NCBI GenBank assembly: GCA_011620465.1
Contig: WOZC01000054.1
Span: forward strand, 5,614 to 15,123
Origin: Anaerolineaceae bacterium
GTDB taxonomy: Bacteria > Chloroflexota > Anaerolineae > Anaerolineales > Anaerolineaceae
Reading direction: 5' to 3'
Length of the DNA stretch: 9,510 nucleotides
The position numbers and the translations under genes were made by a program. The first letter of the stretch is position 1. Each line of letters opens with the position of its first letter. This document shows positions 1 through 6,556 of this stretch, piece by piece. The notes under the pieces are model-generated. The model was not told where the DNA came from. It did no database searches and saw nothing but the letters and a program-made list of their open reading frames with translations.

Positions 1-59
1 TTCTTTCGAGAACGCTGCAAAAGTTGCACCTTCAGGCAGGAAACCAGGAGGCGAATTGA
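1..59 (+). CDS. 3' end of an unidentified upstream gene (partial)
   Basis: Frame 3 is open from the window edge and ends at a TGA at 57-59, giving a last stretch LSRTLQKLHLQAGNQEAN. The stop overlaps the TTG start of the next gene as TTGA (56-59), the layout expected for translationally coupled operon genes. The next gene's Shine-Dalgarno lies inside these codons. The 18 residues carry no motif I recognise. Genes often found next to such hydroxylases (amidohydrolases, SsnA-like proteins, FAD subunits) are possible but not supported here. The other two frames are also open over this short stretch, so the assignment rests mainly on the overlap geometry. Confidence 0.4.
   Translation, partial: LSRTLQKLHLQAGNQEAN
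46..51 (+). promoter_or_regulatory. Shine-Dalgarno of the FeS-Mo hydroxylase gene
   Basis: A perfect AGGAGG lies 4 bases before TTG at 56. No ATG, GTG or TTG occurs further upstream in this frame within the window. The next in-frame ATG (codon 51) would cut into the first iron-sulfur motif, so this site decides in favour of a TTG start. Confidence 0.75.
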
Positions 60-2974
60 ACCTAACCCTTCATATCAATGACAAAGATTACCAGGCGGAA
101 GTCAGACCAGAAGAGAGACTTCTCGGGGTTTTGCGCGCGCTTGGCTTCCTGGGTGCAAAATCGGGCGGATGTGTCAAAGGAGAGTGCGGTGCCTGTACGG
201 TACTTATGGATGGCGATCCAATTAACAGCTGCATGTTCTTCGCCCTGCAAGCCCAGGGTCACGAAATTGAGACAATTGAAAACGCAGGTCGACACCCCCA
301 GCAAGGTTGGAAGCAAACCGATGGCTATTCCATTCTACAGCAAACTTTTATCGAAAGCGGCTCGGTTCAGTGCGGCTACTGTACGCCAGCAATGCTGTTA
401 GCTGCCAAATCATTACTGGATAAAAACCCGGATCCGACAGAAGCTGAAGTGCGTGATGCCCTTTCTGGCGTTCTCTGCCGCTGTACTGCCTATGTCAAAC
501 CTGTTCAGGCTGTACTGGCTGCGGCTGAGAAAATACGAGCCCTGGAAAATTCTGACAATCTTGCCAGTAATCCAGTCCTTTCAGCTTATGAACCAAAAAT
601 TTTCACTCTGGACCAACGCGAAACTACCACTACGATTGGTAAATCGGAAATCAAAGTCGATGCTGCCAAGTTAGTACAGGGCAAACCTGCCTTTACCGCC
701 GACTGGCAGCTTCCAGGGATGCTGTATGCCAAGGTTCTGGCTTCTCCATACGCTCATGCATACATTAGAAATATCGATACCAGCCAGGCGAAAGCCCTGG
801 AGGGTGTTGCTGCGGTATTAACCTGGGAAGATCTCCCGCGGGTGGTGCATTCCACCGCTGGCCAATCCGACCCCATCCCGGGACCGCTGGATACGTTCTC
901 TTTGGATAATAAAGTACGTTTCGTAGGCGATCGGGTTGCCATGGTTGCCGCGGAAACCCCGGAAATCGCTGAAAAAGCACTCAGCCTCATCAAGGTTGAT
1001 TACGAAGAAGTTCCTCCCATTATTGACATGCGTGAGGCGATGAAACCAGGCGCACCGATGATCCACGATGAACCTGAATATATCAATTTCGGCGAATCGG
1101 ATCCCTCCATCAACCTGGCGGCAAAGATTCGCATCAATATCAACGATGTCGATCAAGGTTTTGCTGATGCTGACCGGATTTTTGAACAGGAATATTGGGT
1201 CCCCAAGGTCCAGCAGGCGCACATTGAACCGCATGTCGCTTTGACCTGGTGGGATGAAGACGATCGCCTGGTGGTTCGCACCAGTACACAGGTGCCCTTC
1301 CATGTGCGCCGGATGATCGCGCCTGTGATTGGCTTACCAGTCAAGCGCATCCGGGTGATCAAACCGCGCATTGGTGGTGGGTTTGGAAACAAGCAGGAAG
1401 TTTTGATCGAAGACGTGGCTGCCCATCTGACCATAGCCACCGGCAGACCGGTTCTGTATGAGATGACGCGTGAAGAAGAGTTTATCGCTTCCCGTTCAAG
1501 GCATCCGATGCATATTCGAATGAAGACTGGCGTCAAGAACGATGGAACAATGACAGCCAATGAAATGTACGCGCTTTCGGATACTGGCGCCTACGGTTGT
1601 CATGCTCTGACCGTCACCGGCAATACAGGTCAGAAATCGATGGGTTTGTATGTTGGTGATGGTGAATACCGACTGAAACCAAACATTCGATTTTATGCTG
1701 ACATCGTTTATACCAACACTCCTCCCTCTGGCGCGTACCGGGGCTACGGCGTACCGCAAGGTTACTGGCCTCTCGATCGTCATTTTGAGATGATAGCCCG
1801 CGAACTGGGGATGGATCCGCTTGAATTCCGTTTGAAAAATGCGCTCAGAGCTGGTGAGTTCCAGCCTTTCAGCACTGCCTGGAATGAAGGACGCGAACCT
1901 GTGCCCGAGATCGTTCACACGGTTGGATTGGAAGAATGTGTCCGACAGGGTAGGGCTGCGATCGGTTGGGACGAAAAATTCGGTAACGAAGCCTGGCACA
2001 CGGTTGCCGGCAAACCGCACCTGCGCCGAGGGATAGGTGTTGCCACTGTAATGCAGGGCACTGCCATCCCTTACCTTGACATGGGCGGCGCGCACATCAA
2101 GATCAACGATGATGGCAGTTTCAACCTGATGGTAGGGGCGACCGATCTTGGTACAGGCAGCGATACTGCCCTGGCTCAGATCGCCGCAGAAGTTTTGGGT
2201 GTCAATGTTGAAGACATGATCGTAACATCCTCAGACACGGACACAACACCCTTTGATGTCGGCGCTTATGCTTCCTCCACTACCTATATATCAGGCACTG
2301 CAGTCAAAAGAGCAGCCGAACAAGTCGCTGAACGAATTAAACAACGAGCAGCAGTCATTTTCACTGAACGAGTCTGTGAATGTACCCCTCAAGACATCGT
2401 TTTGCGAGATAAGCATGCTGTTGCACCCGATGGTGAGCGGATAAGCCTGGCAGAAATTGCCATGGATTCTCTTCATTGGCGCAAGCAGGAACAGATCATG
2501 GCAAGTGCTTCCTACGTTTCACCCAACTCTCCGCCTCCTTTTGCAGCCCAATTTGCGACCGTTCTGGTAGATGTTGAGACCGGGCAGGTCACGGTGGAGG
2601 ATTTGATCATGGCGGTTGATTCCGGTGTGATCATTAATCCCATTACGGCATCAGGACAGATCGAAGGCGGGATTGCCCAGGCATTGGGCTATGGTGTTTG
2701 TGAAGAAATGGTCTATGATGAAAATGGTCAGCCAAGGGAAAGAGACCTGGTCGATTATCATATCTTCAGAGCTGATGAGATGCCCAGGATTCGCTCAATC
2801 TTCGTACAAACCTATGAGGAGACAGGTCCATTTGGTGCCAAAGCTGTGGCGGAAATCCCGCTGGATGGTGCTGCGCCAGCAATCGGCAATGCAGTTCTGG
2901 ATGCTTGTGGTGCCAGCATCTTGGATAACCCAGTCACCCCTGAAAAAGTTTGGCGAGTCTTGAAAAAAAGGTGA
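56..2974 (+). CDS. Molybdenum hydroxylase, fused [2Fe-2S] and molybdopterin-binding subunits (xanthine dehydrogenase family)
   Basis: Cytoplasmic hydroxylase that would insert a water-derived oxygen into a C-H bond of an N-heterocycle or aldehyde and pass electrons through two [2Fe-2S] clusters. Residues 1-80 are a plant-type ferredoxin domain (C39, C44, C47, C59). Residues 85-160 are the helical [2Fe-2S] domain (C106, C109, C141, C143). After a linker near 165-195, the rest is the Mo catalytic part: RFVGDRVA at 288-295, STQ at 410-412, GGGFGNKQ at 440-447, AYRGYG at 560-565, DLGTGSDT at 697-704, and the catalytic Glu E933 in AVAEIP. No FAD domain is present. At 972 residues it matches the length and layout of E. 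coli XdhD (probable selenate-reductase subunit) and of selenium-dependent xanthine dehydrogenases better than three-subunit enzymes. The position equal to bovine XDH E802 is Q447, so the substrate may not be a standard purine. The start is TTG, set by AGGAGG. The family is certain, the substrate unknown. Confidence 0.93.
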   Translation: MNLTLHINDKDYQAEVRPEERLLGVLRALGFLGAKSGGCVKGECGACTVLMDGDPINSCMFFALQAQGHEIETIENAGRHPQQGWKQTDGYSILQQTFIESGSVQCGYCTPAMLLAAKSLLDKNPDPTEAEVRDALSGVLCRCTAYVKPVQAVLAAAEKIRALENSDNLASNPVLSAYEPKIFTLDQRETTTTIGKSEIKVDAAKLVQGKPAFTADWQLPGMLYAKVLASPYAHAYIRNIDTSQAKALEGVAAVLTWEDLPRVVHSTAGQSDPIPGPLDTFSLDNKVRFVGDRVAMVAAETPEIAEKALSLIKVDYEEVPPIIDMREAMKPGAPMIHDEPEYINFGESDPSINLAAKIRININDVDQGFADADRIFEQEYWVPKVQQAHIEPHVALTWWDEDDRLVVRTSTQVPFHVRRMIAPVIGLPVKRIRVIKPRIGGGFGNKQEVLIEDVAAHLTIATGRPVLYEMTREEEFIASRSRHPMHIRMKTGVKNDGTMTANEMYALSDTGAYGCHALTVTGNTGQKSMGLYVGDGEYRLKPNIRFYADIVYTNTPPSGAYRGYGVPQGYWPLDRHFEMIARELGMDPLEFRLKNALRAGEFQPFSTAWNEGREPVPEIVHTVGLEECVRQGRAAIGWDEKFGNEAWHTVAGKPHLRRGIGVATVMQGTAIPYLDMGGAHIKINDDGSFNLMVGATDLGTGSDTALAQIAAEVLGVNVEDMIVTSSDTDTTPFDVGAYASSTTYISGTAVKRAAEQVAERIKQRAAVIFTERVCECTPQDIVLRDKHAVAPDGERISLAEIAMDSLHWRKQEQIMASASYVSPNSPPPFAAQFATVLVDVETGQVTVEDLIMAVDSGVIINPITASGQIEGGIAQALGYGVCEEMVYDENGQPRERDLVDYHIFRADEMPRIRSIFVQTYEETGPFGAKAVAEIPLDGAAPAIGNAVLDACGASILDNPVTPEKVWRVLKKR

Positions 2975-2981
2975 TGTGTAA

Positions 2982-4355
2982 ATGGAAAAAGGAATATATC
3001 AAAAGAAGTCATCTGATCGCATTTATGTAACAGGTCACATCAACCCGGATACCGACTCCATCGCGTCCGCGGTCGGTTATGCCTGGTTGATCAATGAACG
3101 GGATGGAGAACCAACAGTAGCCAGCCGTGCCGGGGCGATCAATATGCAGACCTCGTTCGTTTTGAAAACGCTTGGGATCGAACCGCCACTGCTTCTGACC
3201 GATGCCAGTCCTCGTTTTGAGTCCGTAATGCGCCGACTGGATGTGGTTTCTCCGGAGAAGTCGCTCAATGAAGCCTGGACGATCCTCTCGCGAACCGGCG
3301 GGATTGCGCCAGTAGTAAACGACGATGGCACGCCTTATGGTATGGTAACTGGCGGCAGCATGTTTGATTTTTTGCGCAAAATTATCGGACCGCATCCAAA
3401 ATTCAGGGATATGACCATCTCTGAGATGCTGGATATCCAGTGTCGGGAAGCTTCCACGCGGAATATTCCGAAATTCCAACCGCAAACCCGCATAAAAGAT
3501 GTACTTAACCGCCTGCTGAGGCAGGAGTTTAATGAATATTGGGTGGTTGATGAAAACAACCGTTACCTGGGCATTACCCGTCAACGTGATATTGTCAATC
3601 CACCCAGGATCAAGGTGATTTTGGTCGACCATAACGAGCCGCAGCAATCGATCGCTTCCTTGGAAGAAAGCGAATTGCTCGAAATCCTCGATCATCACCG
3701 CCTTGGCAACCAATCGACCCATAACCCAATCAAGTTCACCGTGGATATTGTCGGCAGCACCTCAACGCTGGTATCCGAGCAGATCGCGGAAGCCGGCTTG
3801 AGCGCGCCGCCAAACATTGCCGGGTTGTTGCTGGCTGGCTTGCTCTCTGATACGCTCATTCTGACTTCGCCAACCACGACACAGAGAGACAAAGCGATCT
3901 CAAATGTGTTGGCACGCTGGGCTTTTGTGCCTGGTTCGCCGCTCGAAAACGAAAACATTCAGAGTTGGGGTGAAAGCATCGTTACCGCTGGAGCTGGTTT
4001 GTTAACGCAGGAACCTGAGGTTATCGTCCGGACGGATATGAAGGTTTATGAGAACGGAGGATACAAGTTCGCAATTGCCCAGGTCGAAACCACCGATCTC
4101 TACCAGATTGGTGAGCATGTTGATCCATTGAAGCAGGCATTAACTGGTCTGATAAAGGAATTAGGACTGGATTTTGCCGGTTTGATGGTCACTGATGTGG
4201 TGGAAGGCTCCAGTCGTTTGATTTTTGTGGATGCTCCACCTGCGTTGGACGAATTACCTTACGAGCCTTTACCCGATGGAACAGAATTGGCAACGGGTGT
4301 TGTTTCACGTAAGAAGCAATTACTACCAATAATTTTATCTTTACTTGAGGTTTAA
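2982..4355 (+). CDS. ppaC: CBS-domain family II (Mn-dependent) inorganic pyrophosphatase
   Basis: Hydrolyses pyrophosphate to two phosphates in the cytoplasm. The DHH domain begins with GHINPDTDS at 18-26, giving metal ligands H19, D23 and D25. It continues after an insert with VDHN (D216), DHH at 237-239 and D290 in LLSDT, which match the metal-binding residues of Bacillus subtilis PPase. The DHHA2 domain follows, and the substrate-binding SRKKQ motif is at 442-446. The insert at about 75-208 holds two CBS motifs (near 80-135 and 145-207). There is no room for the DRTGG domain found in the ~540-residue clostridial forms, and 457 residues fits the CBS-only type. In characterised CBS-PPases AMP/ADP inhibit and ATP or diadenosine polyphosphates activate, so adenine-nucleotide control is likely. 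An AGGTGA at 2969-2974 lies 7 bases before the ATG. The gene starts 7 bases after the hydroxylase and overlaps the xdhC-like gene by one base, so it belongs to the operon although pyrophosphatase is not a usual member. Confidence 0.95.
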   Translation: MEKGIYQKKSSDRIYVTGHINPDTDSIASAVGYAWLINERDGEPTVASRAGAINMQTSFVLKTLGIEPPLLLTDASPRFESVMRRLDVVSPEKSLNEAWTILSRTGGIAPVVNDDGTPYGMVTGGSMFDFLRKIIGPHPKFRDMTISEMLDIQCREASTRNIPKFQPQTRIKDVLNRLLRQEFNEYWVVDENNRYLGITRQRDIVNPPRIKVILVDHNEPQQSIASLEESELLEILDHHRLGNQSTHNPIKFTVDIVGSTSTLVSEQIAEAGLSAPPNIAGLLLAGLLSDTLILTSPTTTQRDKAISNVLARWAFVPGSPLENENIQSWGESIVTAGAGLLTQEPEVIVRTDMKVYENGGYKFAIAQVETTDLYQIGEHVDPLKQALTGLIKELGLDFAGLMVTDVVEGSSRLIFVDAPPALDELPYEPLPDGTELATGVVSRKKQLLPIILSLLEV

Positions 4356-5122
4356 TGACTAATATTTACGGAAAACTTGATGAATCAATTAGAGGAGGAC
4401 AAGCAGTTTGTCTGTGTGTTGTGATCGAAACTAAAGGAGCAGTGCCGCGACATGCTGGCAGCAAGATGCTGGTCTATGCCGACGCACGCACTGAAGGTAC
4501 TGTTGGCGGGGGACAGGTGGAGAATGAGACTGTGAATGCCGCTTTGCGGGCACTCAAAACAGGTCAACCAGATATCCTGCACTACACCCTTAACCCAAAA
4601 GAAAAAAACGCAGTGGGCATCTGTGGGGGCGATGTGACAGTTTACATCGAGCCCCAAACTGTTCGCCCTGTCTTGCTCATCCTGGGTGCCGGTCATGTCG
4701 GACGCTCGGTAGCCAAGTTTGCTCAACTGCTCGACTTCAGAGTAGTTGTCTCAGACGAGCGGGAAGAACTGTGCACCAGTGAACAGATCCCTGGTGAGGT
4801 GGAGTTTCTGCCAATACCCATGAAAGACATTCCTTCGCAGCTTGAGATCAATGAGCAAGTTTATATCGTAGGTGTTACACAGGGGAGTGATGTGGACGTT
4901 GCTGGTCTGCCGTCAATTTTGGAACACACGCCGGCTTACATCGGGCTGATTGGCTCGTCGAAGCGTTGGGGAACAACCAAAAAATCGCTTTTAGACCTGG
5001 GTGTTTCCAAGGAAAAAATTGAGAAAATCAAGTCGCCCATCGGAATTGATATTGAAGCCGAAACACCGGACGAAATCGCGATCAGCATCTTGGCTGAGGT
5101 GATTGCGGCTCGGAATAGCTGA
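4355..5122 (+). CDS. xdhC: XdhC/CoxI family molybdenum cofactor maturation factor
   Basis: In Rhodobacter capsulatus XdhC binds molybdenum cofactor, promotes its sulfuration with a NifS-type desulfurase and inserts it into apo-enzyme. The same role is inferred here for one or both hydroxylases. The N-terminal XdhC_CoxI domain shows AVPRHAGSKMLV at 29-40, GTVGGGQVE at 48-56 and the conserved cysteine motif GICGG at 88-92 (C90). The C-terminal Rossmann domain shows LILGAGHVGRS at 108-118, YIGLIGSSKR at 195-204 and the family ending SPIGIDI...ETPDEIA at 227-242. At 255 residues it is a full two-domain form; some relatives split these into separate proteins. The ATG shares one base with the pyrophosphatase stop (TAATG), with a TTGAGG 4 bases upstream, so translation is probably coupled. 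Selenium-dependent hydroxylase clusters also carry XdhC relatives, so sulfur versus selenium loading cannot be told from the sequence. Confidence 0.93.
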   Translation: MTNIYGKLDESIRGGQAVCLCVVIETKGAVPRHAGSKMLVYADARTEGTVGGGQVENETVNAALRALKTGQPDILHYTLNPKEKNAVGICGGDVTVYIEPQTVRPVLLILGAGHVGRSVAKFAQLLDFRVVVSDEREELCTSEQIPGEVEFLPIPMKDIPSQLEINEQVYIVGVTQGSDVDVAGLPSILEHTPAYIGLIGSSKRWGTTKKSLLDLGVSKEKIEKIKSPIGIDIEAETPDEIAISILAEVIAARNS

Positions 5123-5132
5123 TATTGCCTCC

Positions 5133-5137
5133 AGGAG
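5133..5137 (+). promoter_or_regulatory. Shine-Dalgarno deciding the FAD-FeS subunit start
   Basis: AGGAG at 5133-5137 directly abuts an ATG at 5138 (spacing 0) but lies 6 bases before a second in-frame ATG at 5144. Normal spacing favours 5144. The protein then begins MWKNYHMPET, which also fits the usual short lead before the first strand of CoxM-type flavin domains. Confidence 0.75.
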
Positions 5138-5143
5138 ATGCCT

Positions 5144-6556
5144 ATGTGGAAAAACTATCATATGCCAGAAACGGTTGAACAGGTAATTGACTTGTTGAGC
5201 CGTGCAACCAGTCAAAAAAAAATCATTGCAGGAGGAACTGACCTGATGGTCGAGATTCGCGATGGTAAGTGGCCAGGGTTGGACGATGTTATCGATATTT
5301 CCAGGGTCAATGGTCTTGACGCCATTAACCAGGATGATGATGGCTTGGTTCATATTCAGGCTAACGTCACCCATAATGATATCTTGCGATCAGATTTGAT
5401 TCGTAAAGTCGCTTCACCGCTCTACCAGGCATGCTATCGGGTCTCATCACCACAACTACGCAACCGTGCAACGGTGGTTGGCAACCTGGTGACAGCTTCA
5501 CCAGCTAATGACACGATCACTCCGCTTATGGCGATGGACGCCAGCCTGGTCCTGGTATCCAGCAGGGGAGAGAGACAGGTGCGCTTGAACGAGTTTTATA
5601 CCGGCTTGCGTAACACTGTTAAGCAGCCCGATGAACTTGTACGGGAGATCGTCTTCAAACCATTGAAATCCAGCCAAAAAGGCAGTTTCATCAAGCAGGC
5701 GCTGCGAAGAACCCAGGCGATATCTACATTGAATTGTTGTGTGCTTCTGGATTTGGAGGACGACCAGATTCTGGACGCTGTTGTAACAATGGGTTCCGTG
5801 GCGCCCACTGTGATCCATTCCACTCGTGCAGAAACCTTCTTAAAGGGTAACCGCTTGAATGCTGAAACAGCAAAAAAGGCATCCGAATTGGCAGCCCTCG
5901 ACACAAAACCGATAACTGACTTGCGTAGTGGCGCAGATTATCGCCAATACATGATGCAGGTGATCGTTGTAGATGCCCTGGTGGAATTGATGGAGAATCG
6001 TCAGGATCAGAAAGTACCTGTAAATCCAGTCACCTTGAGCCAGGGAGCAGGTTGGCAAGCCGTGCCGAATGGAGAATGGGACCAGGCACACATCGAGACA
6101 ACCATCAATGGGCAAGCTCTGCAATTTGGAGGAGAATTCAAGGGTAACCTACTAAATTTTGTACGGGAGCGCGTAGGTTTTAGCGGTCCCAAGCCCGGCT
6201 GTGAAGAAGGAGAGTGTGGAGCCTGCACAATGTACCTGGATGGCAAGGCTGTGGTCAGCTGCCTGGTGCCTGCCCCCAGGGCACATTTGGCGAATATCAC
6301 AACCATCGAAGGTCTGGCAGAAGAAGGTCAGCTTCATTCGGTGCAGGCAGAGTTCATCAATCACGGTGCTGTACAATGCGGCTACTGCACACCAGGTTTC
6401 GTTATGGCAGCCGCAAAACTGATGGAAGAAAAACCCCATCCGACAGAAGATGAAATTAAAGATGCGATCTCTGGCAATTTATGCCGATGCACAGGCTATT
6501 ACAAAATAATCCAGGCAATCGAAGCTGCTTGCCAGGATGGCGGAGGTGCGCTATGA
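5144..6556 (+). CDS. Molybdenum hydroxylase electron-transfer subunit, FAD-binding domain fused to C-terminal [2Fe-2S] domains
   Basis: Carries electrons from the Mo site through two [2Fe-2S] clusters to FAD and on to an acceptor such as NAD or ferredoxin. Residues 1-175 are the CoxM/XdhB FAD domain, with IIAGGTDLM at 27-35 and the isoalloxazine/pyrophosphate loop NRATVVGN at 107-114, followed by ASPANDT. Residues 180-286 are the CO_deh_flav_C domain. A linker of about 30 residues leads to a plant-type ferredoxin domain (C353, C358, C361, C373) and a helical [2Fe-2S] domain (C412, C415, C447, C449), so all eight cluster ligands are present. Known fused enzymes usually put the iron-sulfur domains first (XDH order FeS-FAD-Mo); here the order is reversed, as if coxM and coxS of a coxMSL operon had joined. 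The gene starts 21 bases after xdhC and overlaps the Mo subunit gene as ATGA. An A9 run at 5214-5222 lies in the coding sequence. No extra [4Fe-4S] cysteine insert of the 4-hydroxybenzoyl-CoA reductase type is seen. Confidence 0.93.
   Translation: MWKNYHMPETVEQVIDLLSRATSQKKIIAGGTDLMVEIRDGKWPGLDDVIDISRVNGLDAINQDDDGLVHIQANVTHNDILRSDLIRKVASPLYQACYRVSSPQLRNRATVVGNLVTASPANDTITPLMAMDASLVLVSSRGERQVRLNEFYTGLRNTVKQPDELVREIVFKPLKSSQKGSFIKQALRRTQAISTLNCCVLLDLEDDQILDAVVTMGSVAPTVIHSTRAETFLKGNRLNAETAKKASELAALDTKPITDLRSGADYRQYMMQVIVVDALVELMENRQDQKVPVNPVTLSQGAGWQAVPNGEWDQAHIETTINGQALQFGGEFKGNLLNFVRERVGFSGPKPGCEEGECGACTMYLDGKAVVSCLVPAPRAHLANITTIEGLAEEGQLHSVQAEFINHGAVQCGYCTPGFVMAAAKLMEEKPHPTEDEIKDAISGNLCRCTGYYKIIQAIEAACQDGGGAL
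6542..6546 (+). promoter_or_regulatory. Shine-Dalgarno deciding the second Mo subunit start
   Basis: GGAGG lies 6 bases before ATG at 6553. The frame is open further upstream to an ATG at 6481, but that region encodes the [2Fe-2S] motif of the preceding protein in its own frame. The extra 24 residues look unlike the family N-terminus, so 6553 is the start. Confidence 0.85.

Noticed and set aside
1496..2095. Minus-strand open frame of 199 codons opposite the FeS-Mo hydroxylase
   Set aside because: It lies wholly inside conserved Mo-domain coding sequence and its product shows no family motif.
3009..3722. Long minus-strand open frame (237 codons) opposite the pyrophosphatase
   Set aside because: The plus strand here has unmistakable DHH and CBS motifs; the minus-strand product has no recognisable domain and no good ribosome binding site. 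It is a codon-bias shadow.
6123..6145. Internal GGAGGAG in the FAD-FeS gene as a site for separate translation of the [2Fe-2S] domain
   Set aside because: No in-frame ATG, GTG or TTG follows at a usable distance; it encodes the FGGEF stretch.
6481..6552. N-terminal extension of the second Mo subunit to an upstream ATG
   Set aside because: The region encodes the CRCTGY iron-sulfur motif of the preceding protein in another frame; GGAGG and the ATGA overlap place the start at 6553.
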